NCBI GenBank assembly: GCA_016293495.1
Contig: JAEDED010000001.1
Coordinates: 62,001 to 126,000 of the forward strand
Source of the DNA: Treponema sp.
GTDB taxonomy: Bacteria; Spirochaetota; Spirochaetia; Treponematales; Treponemataceae
Reading direction: 5' to 3'
Length of the DNA: 64,000 nt
Made by a program: the position numbers and the translations under genes. Under the pieces are notes generated by a model. It was not told where the DNA came from, ran no database searches, and saw only the letters and a list, made by a program, of their open reading frames with translations. Shown in pieces: positions 53,806 to 62,816 of the stretch. The first letter of the stretch is position 1. Every line of letters starts with the position of its first letter.

Positions 53806-55227
53806 TTAAATTTTCTTGTATTCCTTAATTGCGCTGATAATGTCTTTTATACGTTTTTCAAAAGAAGGATCAGTTTTAATTCTGTCGGCGATTCCGTTAT
53901 ATGCAGACAAAATAGTAGTATGATCTCTTCCTCCAAATTCACTTCCTAATTCTGAGTAGGAATATTCAAGTAATTCTCTGGCAATATAAATTGAAATATG
54001 TCTTGTTTCTGCCAGTCTTTTACTTCTGTTCTTTCCTTTGATATCAGCAATTGAAGTGTTTTCAATATCAGCAACAACTTTAAGAATTGTTTCCATTGAA
54101 ACTGCATTTCCTGTTGCTTCAGTAATTGTATCTTTCAAAAGATCTTGTGCAATTTCAATTGTAACTTCTGTCTGAATCAAATCCTGATAACCAACAATTT
54201 TTTTAATTGAAGCTTCAAGATCGCGAACATTCATCTGAATGTTTTTTGCAATGTATTCAACAACATCATCTCTGATATTTTTATTTTCAATTTCAAGTTT
54301 TTTTCTGATAATAGCAATTCTGTTTTCATAACTTGGTGGTTTTAAATCAATGCAGACACCAGAAGAGAATCTTGTTTTTAATCTGTCTTCGATTCCTTTA
54401 AGCTCATTGATTGGTCTATCACATGTAAAAACCATCTGAGCATGATGTTCCATCAAACCATTGAATGTATGAAAACATTCTTCCTGCAAACTTTCTTTTC
54501 CAATCAAAAACTGAATATCATCAAAAAGGAAAACATCGTAATTACGATATTTGTTTTTGAATTTATTCATTATGTTATTTTGAAGTGAATGATAAAATTC
54601 ATTAAAGAAGTTTTCAGATGAAATACAGCAGATTTTTGCTTTTTCATTATGCTGGAAAATGTAATTTCCCAAAGACTGCATAAGATGAGTTTTTCCCAAA
54701 CCTGAAGCACCATATAAAAGAATAGGATTTAAAGTATCATTCTTTCCTGGATTTTTTGCAGCTGCAAGAGTTGCACTGTAAGCATAGTTATTGTTTTCAC
54801 CTGGAACAAAATTTTCGAAAGTGAATTTTTCCATAAGCTGAGGATGATGTTTTCCTGAAGATTCATTTTTTTCAGATTTCTTTTCAGATACATCCGGCTT
54901 TTTTTCTGTTTTAACTTCAGCTTTTTCATTTTCAGAAGGTGAAGCAGGTGAAGGAGCAGCATTAGTAAATTTCATTTCGATAACAAAATCAGACTGGCCC
55001 GTGATTTCTGATAATTTTGACTTAATCTGATCAACATATCCGCGGGAAATCATCTGATTTTTCATAAAATCTGAAGGAACGTTTACAACAATTGAGTTGT
55101 CATGATCTTCAACATAGTCCATTTTGAACCAGATTTTAAATTCGTCTTCTTTTCCTTTTGAGATATATTCTTCACTTAACTGTTTTAGGGCTTCCTGCCA
55201 GAAAACCTGGTAATTTTGACTGCTCAT
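53806..55227 (-). CDS. dnaA: Chromosomal replication initiator DnaA
   Basis: 473 residues from the ATG at 55227 (MSSQNYQVFWQEAL, the usual domain I start); an upstream TTG is rejected. Domain I ~1-90, a charged linker (~90-130), AAA+ domain with Walker A GASGLGKT (173-180), Walker B FLFDDIQFL, and domain IV with the box-binding GGRDHTTILSAYN. Reads towards dnaN. Confidence 0.95.
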   Translation of the reverse strand: MSSQNYQVFWQEALKQLSEEYISKGKEDEFKIWFKMDYVEDHDNSIVVNVPSDFMKNQMISRGYVDQIKSKLSEITGQSDFVIEMKFTNAAPSPASPSENEKAEVKTEKKPDVSEKKSEKNESSGKHHPQLMEKFTFENFVPGENNNYAYSATLAAAKNPGKNDTLNPILLYGASGLGKTHLMQSLGNYIFQHNEKAKICCISSENFFNEFYHSLQNNIMNKFKNKYRNYDVFLFDDIQFLIGKESLQEECFHTFNGLMEHHAQMVFTCDRPINELKGIEDRLKTRFSSGVCIDLKPPSYENRIAIIRKKLEIENKNIRDDVVEYIAKNIQMNVRDLEASIKKIVGYQDLIQTEVTIEIAQDLLKDTITEATGNAVSMETILKVVADIENTSIADIKGKNRSKRLAETRHISIYIARELLEYSYSELGSEFGGRDHTTILSAYNGIADRIKTDPSFEKRIKDIISAIKEYKKI

Positions 55228-55349
55228 AGGGTAATTATAATTCACCTTTACTTTATTTTTCAATATAAGTATAATTATAAAGCAATTTTTTTTCCTATAT
55301 TATAGGATAATTATTTGCTATTTAAACAATTTTTTTTGTGGGAAAAATC

Positions 55350-57272
55350 ATGTCAGAAAATTATTCAGCAGGCAACATCCAGGTTTTAAAAGGACTCGAA
55401 GCAGTTCGTAAACGTCCTGGTATGTACATTGGTTCAACAGGACCAAAAGGACTTCATCATCTTGTATATGAAACTGTAGATAACTCAATCGACGAAGCAA
55501 TGGCAGGTTTTTGTGATCGTATTGTTGTTGCCCTCGAAAAAGATGATATTGTACGTGTTGACGATAATGGACGCGGTATTCCTGTTGATATTCATCCAAC
55601 TGAAAAAATCAGTGCCCTGGAACTTGTTTTGACTCGACTCCATGCTGGCGGTAAATTTGAAAAAAGTGCTTATAAAGTTTCTGGTGGTTTGCACGGTGTA
55701 GGTGTATCCTGCGTTAATGCTCTTTCAGACTGGATGGAAGCTACTGTAAAACGTGATGGTCATATCTATCGTCAGAAATATGAACGTGGAATTCCTAAAA
55801 CTAAAGTTGAAGTAATCGGTGATACAGAAGAACACGGAACAACAATCCGCTGGAAAGCAGATAAAACAATTTTTACAGAAACAACTACATATAACTTTGA
55901 TATATTAAGAGACCGTCTTCGTGAACTTGCATTCCTTAATAAAGGAATCGTAATTTACTTCCGTGATGAACGTCTTGAAACTCCTAAAGAAGAGATTCTT
56001 AAGTTTGATGGTGGTATCAGTCAGTTTGTTCAGGAAATTGATATTGGTAAACAGATTATTCCTGAAGAACCAATTTATATCAACGCAGAACAGGATGATG
56101 TAATTACAGAAATTGCAATGCATTATAATTCAGGGTTTTCTGAAAATGCACATACTTTTGTTAACGATATCAACACTCGTGGTGGTGGTACTCATTATGA
56201 AGGTTTCAAATCAGCACTTACTTTTGTCTTGAGAAAATTCTTTGATGCAAACGAAAAACTTAAGAAAGGTTTCGACAAAGATGAAAAGTTAAACTACGAA
56301 GATTTCTCTTCCGGTTTAACAGTTGTAATCTCAATGAAAGTTCCTGAACCTGAATTTGAAGGTCAGACAAAAGATAAACTTGGAAATACAGAAGTTCGTA
56401 CAATCGTAGATCAGGTTGTAAAAGAAAAACTTACTTTATATTTTGAACAGAATCCTCAGATTCTTGAATCAATTCTTAAAAAGTCTATCGATGAAGCTAA
56501 AGCACGAATTGCTGCCCGAAAGGCAAAAGAAAACATGCGTAAAAAGACAATCGGCGACGGTTTCGGACTTCCTGCTAAACTTGCAGACTGTTCTGGTAAA
56601 GATCCAGAAATGTGCGAAGTTTACATCGTCGAAGGAGATTCTGCCGGTGGTTCTGCTAAAAAGGGTAGAGATCCAAAAACTCAGGCTATTCTTCCTCTCT
56701 GGGGAAAAATGCTTAACGTTGAAAAAGTTCGTCCTGAAAAAGTAATGAACAACGACAAGCTTCAGCCTGTAATCCAGACACTAGGTGCAGGATTTGGAAA
56801 AGACTTTAATATCGAAAAACTTCGTTATCACAAAATCATCATCATGGCCGATGCCGATGTCGATGGTTCACATATTCGTACTTTGCTTTTAACATTCTTC
56901 TTCCGTTATATGCCACAGCTTATTGAAAATGGTTATGTATATCTTGCTATGCCACCATTGTTCAAAGTTCAGCATGGAAAGAAAGAACCAATATATTGTT
57001 ATTCAGATGCAGAACGTGATGCTGCTCTTGCTACATTCGATGAAGAGACAAGAGCTAAAGTTGACGTTCAACGTTACAAAGGTCTTGGTGAAATGGACGG
57101 TAAACAGTTGTGGGAAACTACAATGGATCCTTCTCACAGAAAGATGCGTGTTGTAACAATTCCAGATGCTATTGAAGCAGACAAGATTTTCAGTGTTTGT
57201 ATGGGAGAGGAAGTTGAACCTCGCCGTCAGTTCATTGAAAGCAATTCAAGTTACGCAAATCTCGATATCTAA
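55350..57272 (+). CDS. gyrB: DNA gyrase subunit B
   Basis: 640 residues from the ATG at 55350 (MSENYSAGNIQVLKGLEAVRKRPG); a GTG four codons earlier lies in the SD region. GHKL ATPase motifs VDNSIDEAMAG, DDNGRGIPVDIH and GLHGVGVSCVNALS; TOPRIM motifs EGDSAGGSAKKGRD and MADADVDGSHIRTLLLTFFFR. Divergent from dnaA, with gyrA 10 bases downstream. Confidence 0.96.
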   Translation: MSENYSAGNIQVLKGLEAVRKRPGMYIGSTGPKGLHHLVYETVDNSIDEAMAGFCDRIVVALEKDDIVRVDDNGRGIPVDIHPTEKISALELVLTRLHAGGKFEKSAYKVSGGLHGVGVSCVNALSDWMEATVKRDGHIYRQKYERGIPKTKVEVIGDTEEHGTTIRWKADKTIFTETTTYNFDILRDRLRELAFLNKGIVIYFRDERLETPKEEILKFDGGISQFVQEIDIGKQIIPEEPIYINAEQDDVITEIAMHYNSGFSENAHTFVNDINTRGGGTHYEGFKSALTFVLRKFFDANEKLKKGFDKDEKLNYEDFSSGLTVVISMKVPEPEFEGQTKDKLGNTEVRTIVDQVVKEKLTLYFEQNPQILESILKKSIDEAKARIAARKAKENMRKKTIGDGFGLPAKLADCSGKDPEMCEVYIVEGDSAGGSAKKGRDPKTQAILPLWGKMLNVEKVRPEKVMNNDKLQPVIQTLGAGFGKDFNIEKLRYHKIIIMADADVDGSHIRTLLLTFFFRYMPQLIENGYVYLAMPPLFKVQHGKKEPIYCYSDAERDAALATFDEETRAKVDVQRYKGLGEMDGKQLWETTMDPSHRKMRVVTIPDAIEADKIFSVCMGEEVEPRRQFIESNSSYANLDI

Positions 57273-57282
57273 GGAAATATAA

Positions 57283-59808
57283 ATGTTGGAAGAATACAAA
57301 ACAAAAGAAGGCGGATCTGTAATCAAGATTCCTATCGAAGATGAAGTAAAGCAGGCTTACATTGACTACTCAATGTCAGTTATCGTACAGCGAGCTTTGC
57401 CTGATGTTCGTGACGGTCTTAAACCGGTTCACCGCCGTATCATGTACTCAATGGACAAACTCAATCTTGCTTCAGGCGGAAAGACACGTAAATGTGCTCA
57501 GATCGTCGGTGATGTATTGGGTCACTATCATCCACATGGTGATGCGTCAGTTTACGATGCATTAGTTCGCCTTGGTCAGGATTTTGCCCAGCGTTATACA
57601 ACAGTAACTCCACAGGGAAACTTCGGTACAATTGCCGGTGACCCTGCTGCCGCTTACCGTTATACCGAAGCAAAGATGTCTAAGATCACAGAAGAAATGG
57701 TTGAAGACATTAAAAAGAATACAGTTGATATGGTCAGAAACTTTGACGATACAACTGACGAACCATCAGTCCTTCCTGCAAAATTTCCATTCCTTCTTTG
57801 TAACGGTACTACCGGTATTGCCGTTGGTATGGCAACAAACATGCCTAGCCACAACCTTCGTGAAGTAGCTTCTGCAATCGGTGCATACATCGACAACAAC
57901 GAAATCACAATCGAAGAACTGATGAAGCACATCAAAGGCCCTGACTTTCCTACTGGAGGAATTATCTACGGCCGCGACGGTATCCGCAAAGCTTACACAA
58001 CAGGCCGCGGAAAAGTTGTAGTTCGTTCAAAGTTCACAATTGAAACAGACAAACATGGTCGTGAATCAATTGTATTTACAGAAGTTCCATACGGAGTAAA
58101 TACAACAAATATCATTACACGCATTAAAGAACTTGTTAGAGATAAACTTATCGAAGGAATTTCAAATGCCAACGATGAATCTTCTGACCGTGACGGTATG
58201 CGTCTCGTTGTTGACCTCAAAAAAGGTGCAGTAACAAAACTGGTTCTCAACCAGCTCTTTGCCAAGACTGATCTTCAGTCTAACTTCGGTGTAATCAACC
58301 TTGCACTTGTTCCTCAGAACAAAGAAGGAACATTGAGATACGATGAACCGGAATATCTTCAGCTTCCACAGGTTTACTTAAAACCAGAAATCCTTACATT
58401 GAAGCAGTTGATTCAGCTCTTTGTAAAACATCGTGATGAAGTTATTACTCGCCGTTCAATTTATGATTTGAAAGTTGCAAAACATGAAATGCACATTTTG
58501 GAAGCATTGATTGTTGCAATTAACAATATTGATGAAGTTATCAAGATTATCCGCGAAAGCCGTGATACAGAAGATGCAAAACTTGCTCTTGCAAAACGTT
58601 TTGGATTTGATGATGAACAGACACAGGCTATCGTTGATATGCGTCTTAAGAGACTTACACAGCTCCAGATTGAAGATCTTGAAAAACAGATTAAAGAACT
58701 CCAGGCATGGATCGATTACCTCCAGGACCTTCTTGATCATCACGAAAAGATTCTTCAGAAAATCAAAGACGAAACAAACGAACTTGCACAGAAATACGGT
58801 GATGACCGTAAGACAGAAATCGTGGCTGACGAAGTTGAAGAAATCAACGTTGAAGACATGATTAAAGAAGAAGATGTAGTAATCCTCATTTCTAAACTTG
58901 GTTATGTAAAACGTATTTCACTTACACAGTACAAGCAGCAGGGTAGAGGTGGAAAAGGAAGCAACAGTACAACACTTGTTGAAGACGATTACATCTCACA
59001 GATCTTTATTGCTTCAACTCACGACATTCTTCTCTTTATCACAAATGAAGGAAAAGCATACTGGGTTAAAGTTCACGAAATTCCAGAAGCAAGCCGCTTG
59101 AGCCGTGGTTCACATATCAAGAGCCTGTTGATGGTTAGTGCAAACGAAGAAATTACAAACATCATTAACTTCCAGGACTTTACAGAAGACCAGTTCCTCT
59201 TTATGGCAACTGCAAATGGTGTTATCAAAAAAACTTGTATCAAGGAATTTGCAAATGCCAAGAGCCGTGGTATCGGAGCCATCAAGCTTGATCCAGGTGA
59301 CAGACTTGTAAGTACAGTTCTTTCAAAAGGAACAGATGAATTAGTTCTTATTTCCCGCAGAGGAAAAGCATTAAGAATTAAGGAAGCAGACGTAAGACCA
59401 ATGGGTCGTGCCGGTCACGGAAACAAGGGTCTTAAACTTGCAGACGGCGATGAGCTTTCAGCTGTAATCCGCGTAGAAGAAGAATCAAGTATTCTTGTTC
59501 TTACCGAAAAAGGATACGGAAAACGTGCAAGATTCGAAGACTACAATGTTCACAATCGTGGAACCGGCGGTCAGCGCGTATTCGGAAATGTCGATAACAA
59601 AGGTGAAATTATCGGAGCTCTTTCAGTTTCTGATAACGACGAAATTGTCTGTATGACAGGACAGGGAAAAACATTGAGAGTTAAAGTTTCAACAATCAAT
59701 GTTCAGGGACCTTCTTCTTCCGGAGTAAGCGTTCTTAAGATTGATGAACCAGATTACCTTGTCGGTCTTGATAAGATTGCCAACGATGACGGTAAAGAAG
59801 AAAAATAA
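57283..59808 (+). CDS. gyrA: DNA gyrase subunit A
   Basis: 841 residues. Winged-helix/tower region with catalytic Tyr127 (AYRYTEAK). The quinolone-determining region reads HPHGDASVYDALVRLGQ, placing Ala88 where E. coli has Ser83, Ser89 at Ala84 and Asp92 at Asp87. The C-terminal beta-pinwheel has blades such as GRGGKGSNSTTLVEDDY (the GyrA-box-like QQGRGGKG), which separates GyrA from ParC. Ends with a terminator. Confidence 0.95.
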   Translation: MLEEYKTKEGGSVIKIPIEDEVKQAYIDYSMSVIVQRALPDVRDGLKPVHRRIMYSMDKLNLASGGKTRKCAQIVGDVLGHYHPHGDASVYDALVRLGQDFAQRYTTVTPQGNFGTIAGDPAAAYRYTEAKMSKITEEMVEDIKKNTVDMVRNFDDTTDEPSVLPAKFPFLLCNGTTGIAVGMATNMPSHNLREVASAIGAYIDNNEITIEELMKHIKGPDFPTGGIIYGRDGIRKAYTTGRGKVVVRSKFTIETDKHGRESIVFTEVPYGVNTTNIITRIKELVRDKLIEGISNANDESSDRDGMRLVVDLKKGAVTKLVLNQLFAKTDLQSNFGVINLALVPQNKEGTLRYDEPEYLQLPQVYLKPEILTLKQLIQLFVKHRDEVITRRSIYDLKVAKHEMHILEALIVAINNIDEVIKIIRESRDTEDAKLALAKRFGFDDEQTQAIVDMRLKRLTQLQIEDLEKQIKELQAWIDYLQDLLDHHEKILQKIKDETNELAQKYGDDRKTEIVADEVEEINVEDMIKEEDVVILISKLGYVKRISLTQYKQQGRGGKGSNSTTLVEDDYISQIFIASTHDILLFITNEGKAYWVKVHEIPEASRLSRGSHIKSLLMVSANEEITNIINFQDFTEDQFLFMATANGVIKKTCIKEFANAKSRGIGAIKLDPGDRLVSTVLSKGTDELVLISRRGKALRIKEADVRPMGRAGHGNKGLKLADGDELSAVIRVEEESSILVLTEKGYGKRARFEDYNVHNRGTGGQRVFGNVDNKGEIIGALSVSDNDEIVCMTGQGKTLRVKVSTINVQGPSSSGVSVLKIDEPDYLVGLDKIANDDGKEEK

Positions 59809-59821
59809 AAATTAAACTTAC

Positions 59822-59852
59822 AACCCAGAGGCCCAGGCTTCTGGGTTTTTTT
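59822..59852 (+). terminator. gyrA terminator
   Basis: AACCCAGA pairs with TCTGGGTT around a GC-rich loop, then seven T. Confidence 0.85.
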
Positions 59853-59968
59853 GTTTATCAGGGAATTTAATAAATAGAACAAAAATAATAAAAAAAAAGA
59901 AATTCTTGAGTATAAATTAGCTATAGCTAACTAAATAGAAAAGAGTAACCCATACAATAAGAAATTGA

Positions 59969-60124
59969 AATTCCGAAGAGTTCAAAATCGCAAAATCATA
60001 TTTTGTCACAACCTACAGCGGCGGCGAATCGATGCTCCGTTCTCGTCGCTCACAATGGATCGCCCTTGTCTTTCATTCCTGCTTCAACGAAATGACCAAC
60101 GAACAATACGCCGCCTTCGGATAA
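59969..60124 (+). pseudogene. Possible gene remnant downstream of gyrA
   Basis: A 51-codon frame bounded by stops, without a start codon, encodes a plausible protein end (KSYFVTTYSGGESML ... CFNEMTNEQYAAFG). Its codon use looks coding and it is GC-richer than its surroundings. No family recognised. Confidence 0.3.
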
Positions 60125-60221
60125 AAAAACTGCAGCATCAGCTCCTATACTTTTGACTAACTATCGTTCGGTAGTTTAAAATAATATTTACAGAAAATTT
60201 AATATTTCTCTATTTTTTCTA

Positions 60222-60250
60222 ATGACAAAACAAAATAGATAGAGTATAAT
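60222..60250 (+). promoter_or_regulatory. Promoter of a candidate small RNA downstream of gyrA
   Basis: ATGACA (60222-60227), 17-bp spacer, perfect TATAAT (60245-60250). Confidence 0.6.
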
Positions 60251-60256
60251 ACAATC

Positions 60257-60327
60257 AAGAGGGGAACGCTTATTCAAAAAAGCGAATGAATCATCAGGCA
60301 CCGGGGTTTTGCCCCGGTTATTTTTTT
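60257..60327 (+). ncRNA. Candidate ~70-nt small RNA or orphan leader
   Basis: Starts near 60257, contains GGGGAACGC, a weak hairpin (TTATTC / GAATGA), then the terminator CCGGGG-TTTTG-CCCCGG followed by TTATTTTTTT. No SD or ORF. CAGGC (60295) and GCCT (60328) flank the terminator as in the pyrG and carA leaders, so it may be an orphaned leader. No gene is found in the ~750 bases downstream before a broken acetyltransferase. Confidence 0.5.
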
Positions 60328-60336
60328 GCCTAGGAG

Positions 60337-60763
60337 TTATCCACAGGTGTGGATAACTTGTTGATAATGTGGATAACTTAAAAGTGTTTCATGTGAAACA
60401 TTTTTGAGTTTGAAGCAGGGCATCCTCAGTTATATATTCTTATCCTTAATCAATCAAAGTGCCTAATCGTCGATCTCATTCTTCATAAATATAATACAGC
60501 AAAATTTTCTCAACCAGAAAAATCAAAAAAAATCCAATTTAAATTCTGACAACCTCATGAGCATTCTCCTCAACTGTTTCACGTGCAACATTATCTGAAT
60601 TAGTGGTTCGAAAAAAAATGCGTCCTATATTCAGGTAATAAAAATACTTATCTGGATTTTTACTTTCAAGTTTCAAGATTATCTCATAATGATTCTGTTT
60701 CACGTGCAACAATTTTATAAATTAGCCAGAAAAGTTATCCACATAATTCACAAGTTATCCACA
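60337..60763. other. Cluster of five perfect DnaA boxes (candidate origin region)
   Basis: TTATCCACA at 60337-60345, 60735-60743 and 60755-60763; its complement TGTGGATAA at 60348-60356 and 60368-60376. The first two form a tight inverted pair two bases apart. Surroundings are A+T-rich and gene-free. Either an origin component or a DnaA-titrating/regulatory site. Confidence 0.7.
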
Positions 60764-60873
60764 TTGGAAAGTCGGATAGAATTGTTTCATGTGAAACACT
60801 TTTTGAATCAGTTTGGGTTTTGTTTCTTGTGCAACAATTTATGAAAAATAATAAAACTGTTTCACGTGCAACA
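60385..60873. other. Cluster of six parS-like sites
   Basis: 16-bp sites close to the ParB/Spo0J consensus TGTTTCACGTGAAACA: 60385 and 60783 (TGTTTCATGTGAAACA), 60575, 60696 and 60858 (TGTTTCACGTGCAACA), 60821 (TGTTTCTTGTGCAACA). Each differs from the consensus by one to three bases. Interleaved with DnaA boxes in a gene-free region, as expected for a chromosome partition centre. parA/parB are not in the window. Confidence 0.82.
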
Positions 60874-61075
60874 AATTTTAGAATTTACGAGAAATTCAAA
60901 TTCCTTGAAAAATTTTTTAAAGCTTTAAACTAACAACCGTTCGTCAGATTAAATATGAACGATAGTTAATTAAAAACGTATTAAACTTTTCTTAAATAAC
61001 ACCGAAAATAAAGAGGAGTACTGTTTAAGAGAAAAGAGAAATACGAATTGCTAATAAAAAATAGATGAGAGATTT

Positions 61076-61497
61076 ATGAAAGAAATTGTACTTGAAACAG
61101 AAAGACTTAAACTCAGACCACTTTCTGCAAAAGATATTGAAGAAGTATGCGAATATAATTCTGATTCAGTTTGGAAAAGATATCAGGCAGATTAATCGGT
61201 AATATCTGCGTTTACCTTGAAGAGAATAGAAAGTCCGGAGAACTTGGATGGACCTTCAATCGAAAATATCACTGCAAAGGATATTGTACAGAAGCAGCTC
61301 AAGGTTTGAAAAAAATTTGTTTTGAAACAATAAAACTTGAATCAATTTATGCCTGCTGCGATGAAAGAAATATTTCATCAAGACGTGTAATGGAAAAAAT
61401 CGGAATGAAGGTAGAAGCTGAGCATTTGTTCAGAAAATATCCGAATACCGGAGAAGAATCTACTGAAGTAAGGTTTAGAATAATAAAAGGAGAATAG
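61076..61497 (+). pseudogene. Broken GNAT (RimJ/RimL-like) acetyltransferase
   Basis: The ATG at 61076 starts MKEIVLETERLKLRPLSAKDIEEV, a typical RimJ/L N-terminus, but the frame stops after WKRYQAD. The rest of the family (GRLIGNICVYLEE, LGWTFNRKYHCKGYCTEAA, NISSRRVMEKIGM) continues in another frame to 61497. About 40 residues between the parts are missing, so there is both a deletion and a frameshift. Confidence 0.75.
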
Positions 61498-61509
61498 TTA
61501 AAACATTTC

Positions 61510-61538
61510 TTGTAAATCAAAAATGAATTAACTATAAT
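61510..61538 (+). promoter_or_regulatory. Promoter of the GerMN gene, leaderless
   Basis: TTGTAA (61510-61515), 17-bp spacer, TATAAT (61533-61538), seven bases before the ATG at 61546. Confidence 0.72.
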
Positions 61539-61545
61539 GTAAATT

Positions 61546-62355
61546 ATGGGTGGAAAGAACAAACAAAAAACAGGATTGCTTTTAGCATGCTGGTTATTAT
61601 TAGCTTTAGGGCTTGTAATATTCTATTTTATTAATCGCGAAAAGATTCATAAAAACTTTGATAGAGTTACAGGAAAAACTTCGACAACATCAGTTGCAGT
61701 TGAATCGACAGAAAAGAAATCTGATTCAAATAAAGGCAATGGATTGATTGATCTTGAATACGTTCCTGGCGAAGCAGAAACGGAATCAACAACAGAAGTT
61801 ATTGACGTTAACAATGTTGAGCAGGAATCTTCCGTAACAAAGATTGAAGTTGAAAAACAGAATCCTCAGAAAGAAGAAACAGTTTCAAAAACTGAAGATA
61901 AAAAAACTGAAACAGTAAAACCAAAAGATGTTCCAAAAACAAAGGCAAAACTCTGTTTTGTTTATGTTGATTCAGATGGAAAAGTAATTCGTAAGATGAC
62001 AACAAAAGAAGTTGATAAAACAAATGCTCCTTTGACAAACGCCATCAAAACATTACTTGACGGACCAGATTCATCGGATAAGGAATGTATGACATTGATT
62101 CCTGCGGGTACAAGATTGCTTGGCGCTTCGGTAAAGAATGGGATTGCAACATTGAACTTCAGCGATGAGTTTGAGTTTAATGGAATTAATGCCGACAGCT
62201 ATCGCGCCCAGCTCATGCAGGTTGTTTATACAGCAACAGAATTTGCAACAGTTGAAAGTGTTCAGTTTCTGATTGAAGGTCAGAGAAAAGATTATATGGG
62301 AAGTGAAGAATTACAGATCTGGATTGGTTCCCCATATTCAAGAAGTAATTTTTAA
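61546..62355 (+). CDS. Membrane-anchored GerMN-domain protein
   Basis: 269 residues. One N-terminal membrane helix (LLLACWLLLALGLVIFYFI), a long Ser/Thr/Glu/Lys linker to ~130, then a GerMN domain (~135-265: LTNAIKTLLDGPDS, PAGTRLLGASVKNGIATLNFSDEF, QLMQVVYTATEFATVESVQFLIEG). GerMN domains occur in spore and envelope proteins; role in a non-sporulating spirochaete unknown. No SD; the -10 is seven bases from the ATG, so probably leaderless. Confidence 0.85.
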   Translation: MGGKNKQKTGLLLACWLLLALGLVIFYFINREKIHKNFDRVTGKTSTTSVAVESTEKKSDSNKGNGLIDLEYVPGEAETESTTEVIDVNNVEQESSVTKIEVEKQNPQKEETVSKTEDKKTETVKPKDVPKTKAKLCFVYVDSDGKVIRKMTTKEVDKTNAPLTNAIKTLLDGPDSSDKECMTLIPAGTRLLGASVKNGIATLNFSDEFEFNGINADSYRAQLMQVVYTATEFATVESVQFLIEGQRKDYMGSEELQIWIGSPYSRSNF

Positions 62356-62389
62356 TTTTGGATAACTTGTTGATAAAGAAATAAAGCAA

Positions 62390-62458
62390 AAAAAAGGCTG
62401 CAGTTTAATGAAGGATTAAAGTTCATTTCCTTCAGAAAAGCTGCAGCCATTTTTTTAT
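62390..62458 (+). terminator. Terminator of the GerMN gene
   Basis: GGCTGCAG (62396-62403) and CTGCAGCC (62441-62448) close a long stem with further pairs (AATGAAGGA ... TCCTTC), followed by seven T. Confidence 0.85.
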
Positions 62459-62480
62459 TTGACTAACGAGCGTTAGTCAA
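62459..62480. promoter_or_regulatory. TetR-type palindromic operator
   Basis: Perfect 10-bp arms TTGACTAACG / CGTTAGTCAA around AG. The form ACTAAC-CGTTAGT is typical of TetR/AcrR operators. No TetR gene is in the window. Related half-sites occur at 60153, 60928, 60957 and 62787. Confidence 0.6.
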
Positions 62481-62505
62481 CTTTGCTTATTAAAATATTC
62501 TCTCG

Positions 62506-62733
62506 TTATTCAGCATCTGGATCAGAATCGAAGAAGAAAAGTTCCTCGAATTTTTTTTCAAGTGCAATGCAGATTAAGAGAGCAAGTTTTGCGTTTGGAG
62601 TGTACTTTCCGTTTTCGATAGAAACGATTGTGTTGCGTGAAACTCCGACAGTTTCAGCAAGGTCAGCCTGAGTGATATTCAGATCAAGGCGTACGTCTTT
62701 AATATTATTCTTTAATGGAAGTTCAGTATTCAT
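62506..62733 (-). CDS. Small HTH (XRE) regulator
   Basis: 75 residues, almost all helix-turn-helix: LKNNIKDVRLDLNITQADLAETVGVSRNTIVSIENGKYTPNAKLALLICIALEKKFEELF, the short YozG-like type. Acidic tail DSDPDAE. Close paralogue of the gene at 62959. SD AAGGAG. Two palindromes with the core CAAG-N4-CTTG lie at its promoter, so autorepression is likely. Confidence 0.88.
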   Translation of the reverse strand: MNTELPLKNNIKDVRLDLNITQADLAETVGVSRNTIVSIENGKYTPNAKLALLICIALEKKFEELFFFDSDPDAE

Positions 62734-62816
62734 AAAAATCTCCTTAATTTAAGTTCAAATTGATAACTATTCATTTGTAAGGTAAAACAAACGGTTGTTA
62801 GTTTATAATAATAAAG

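Noticed and set aside
60257..60327. 6S, SRP or tmRNA as the identity of the small RNA
   Set aside because: Too short, and none of the conserved cores (for example the SRP GGAAG loop) is present.
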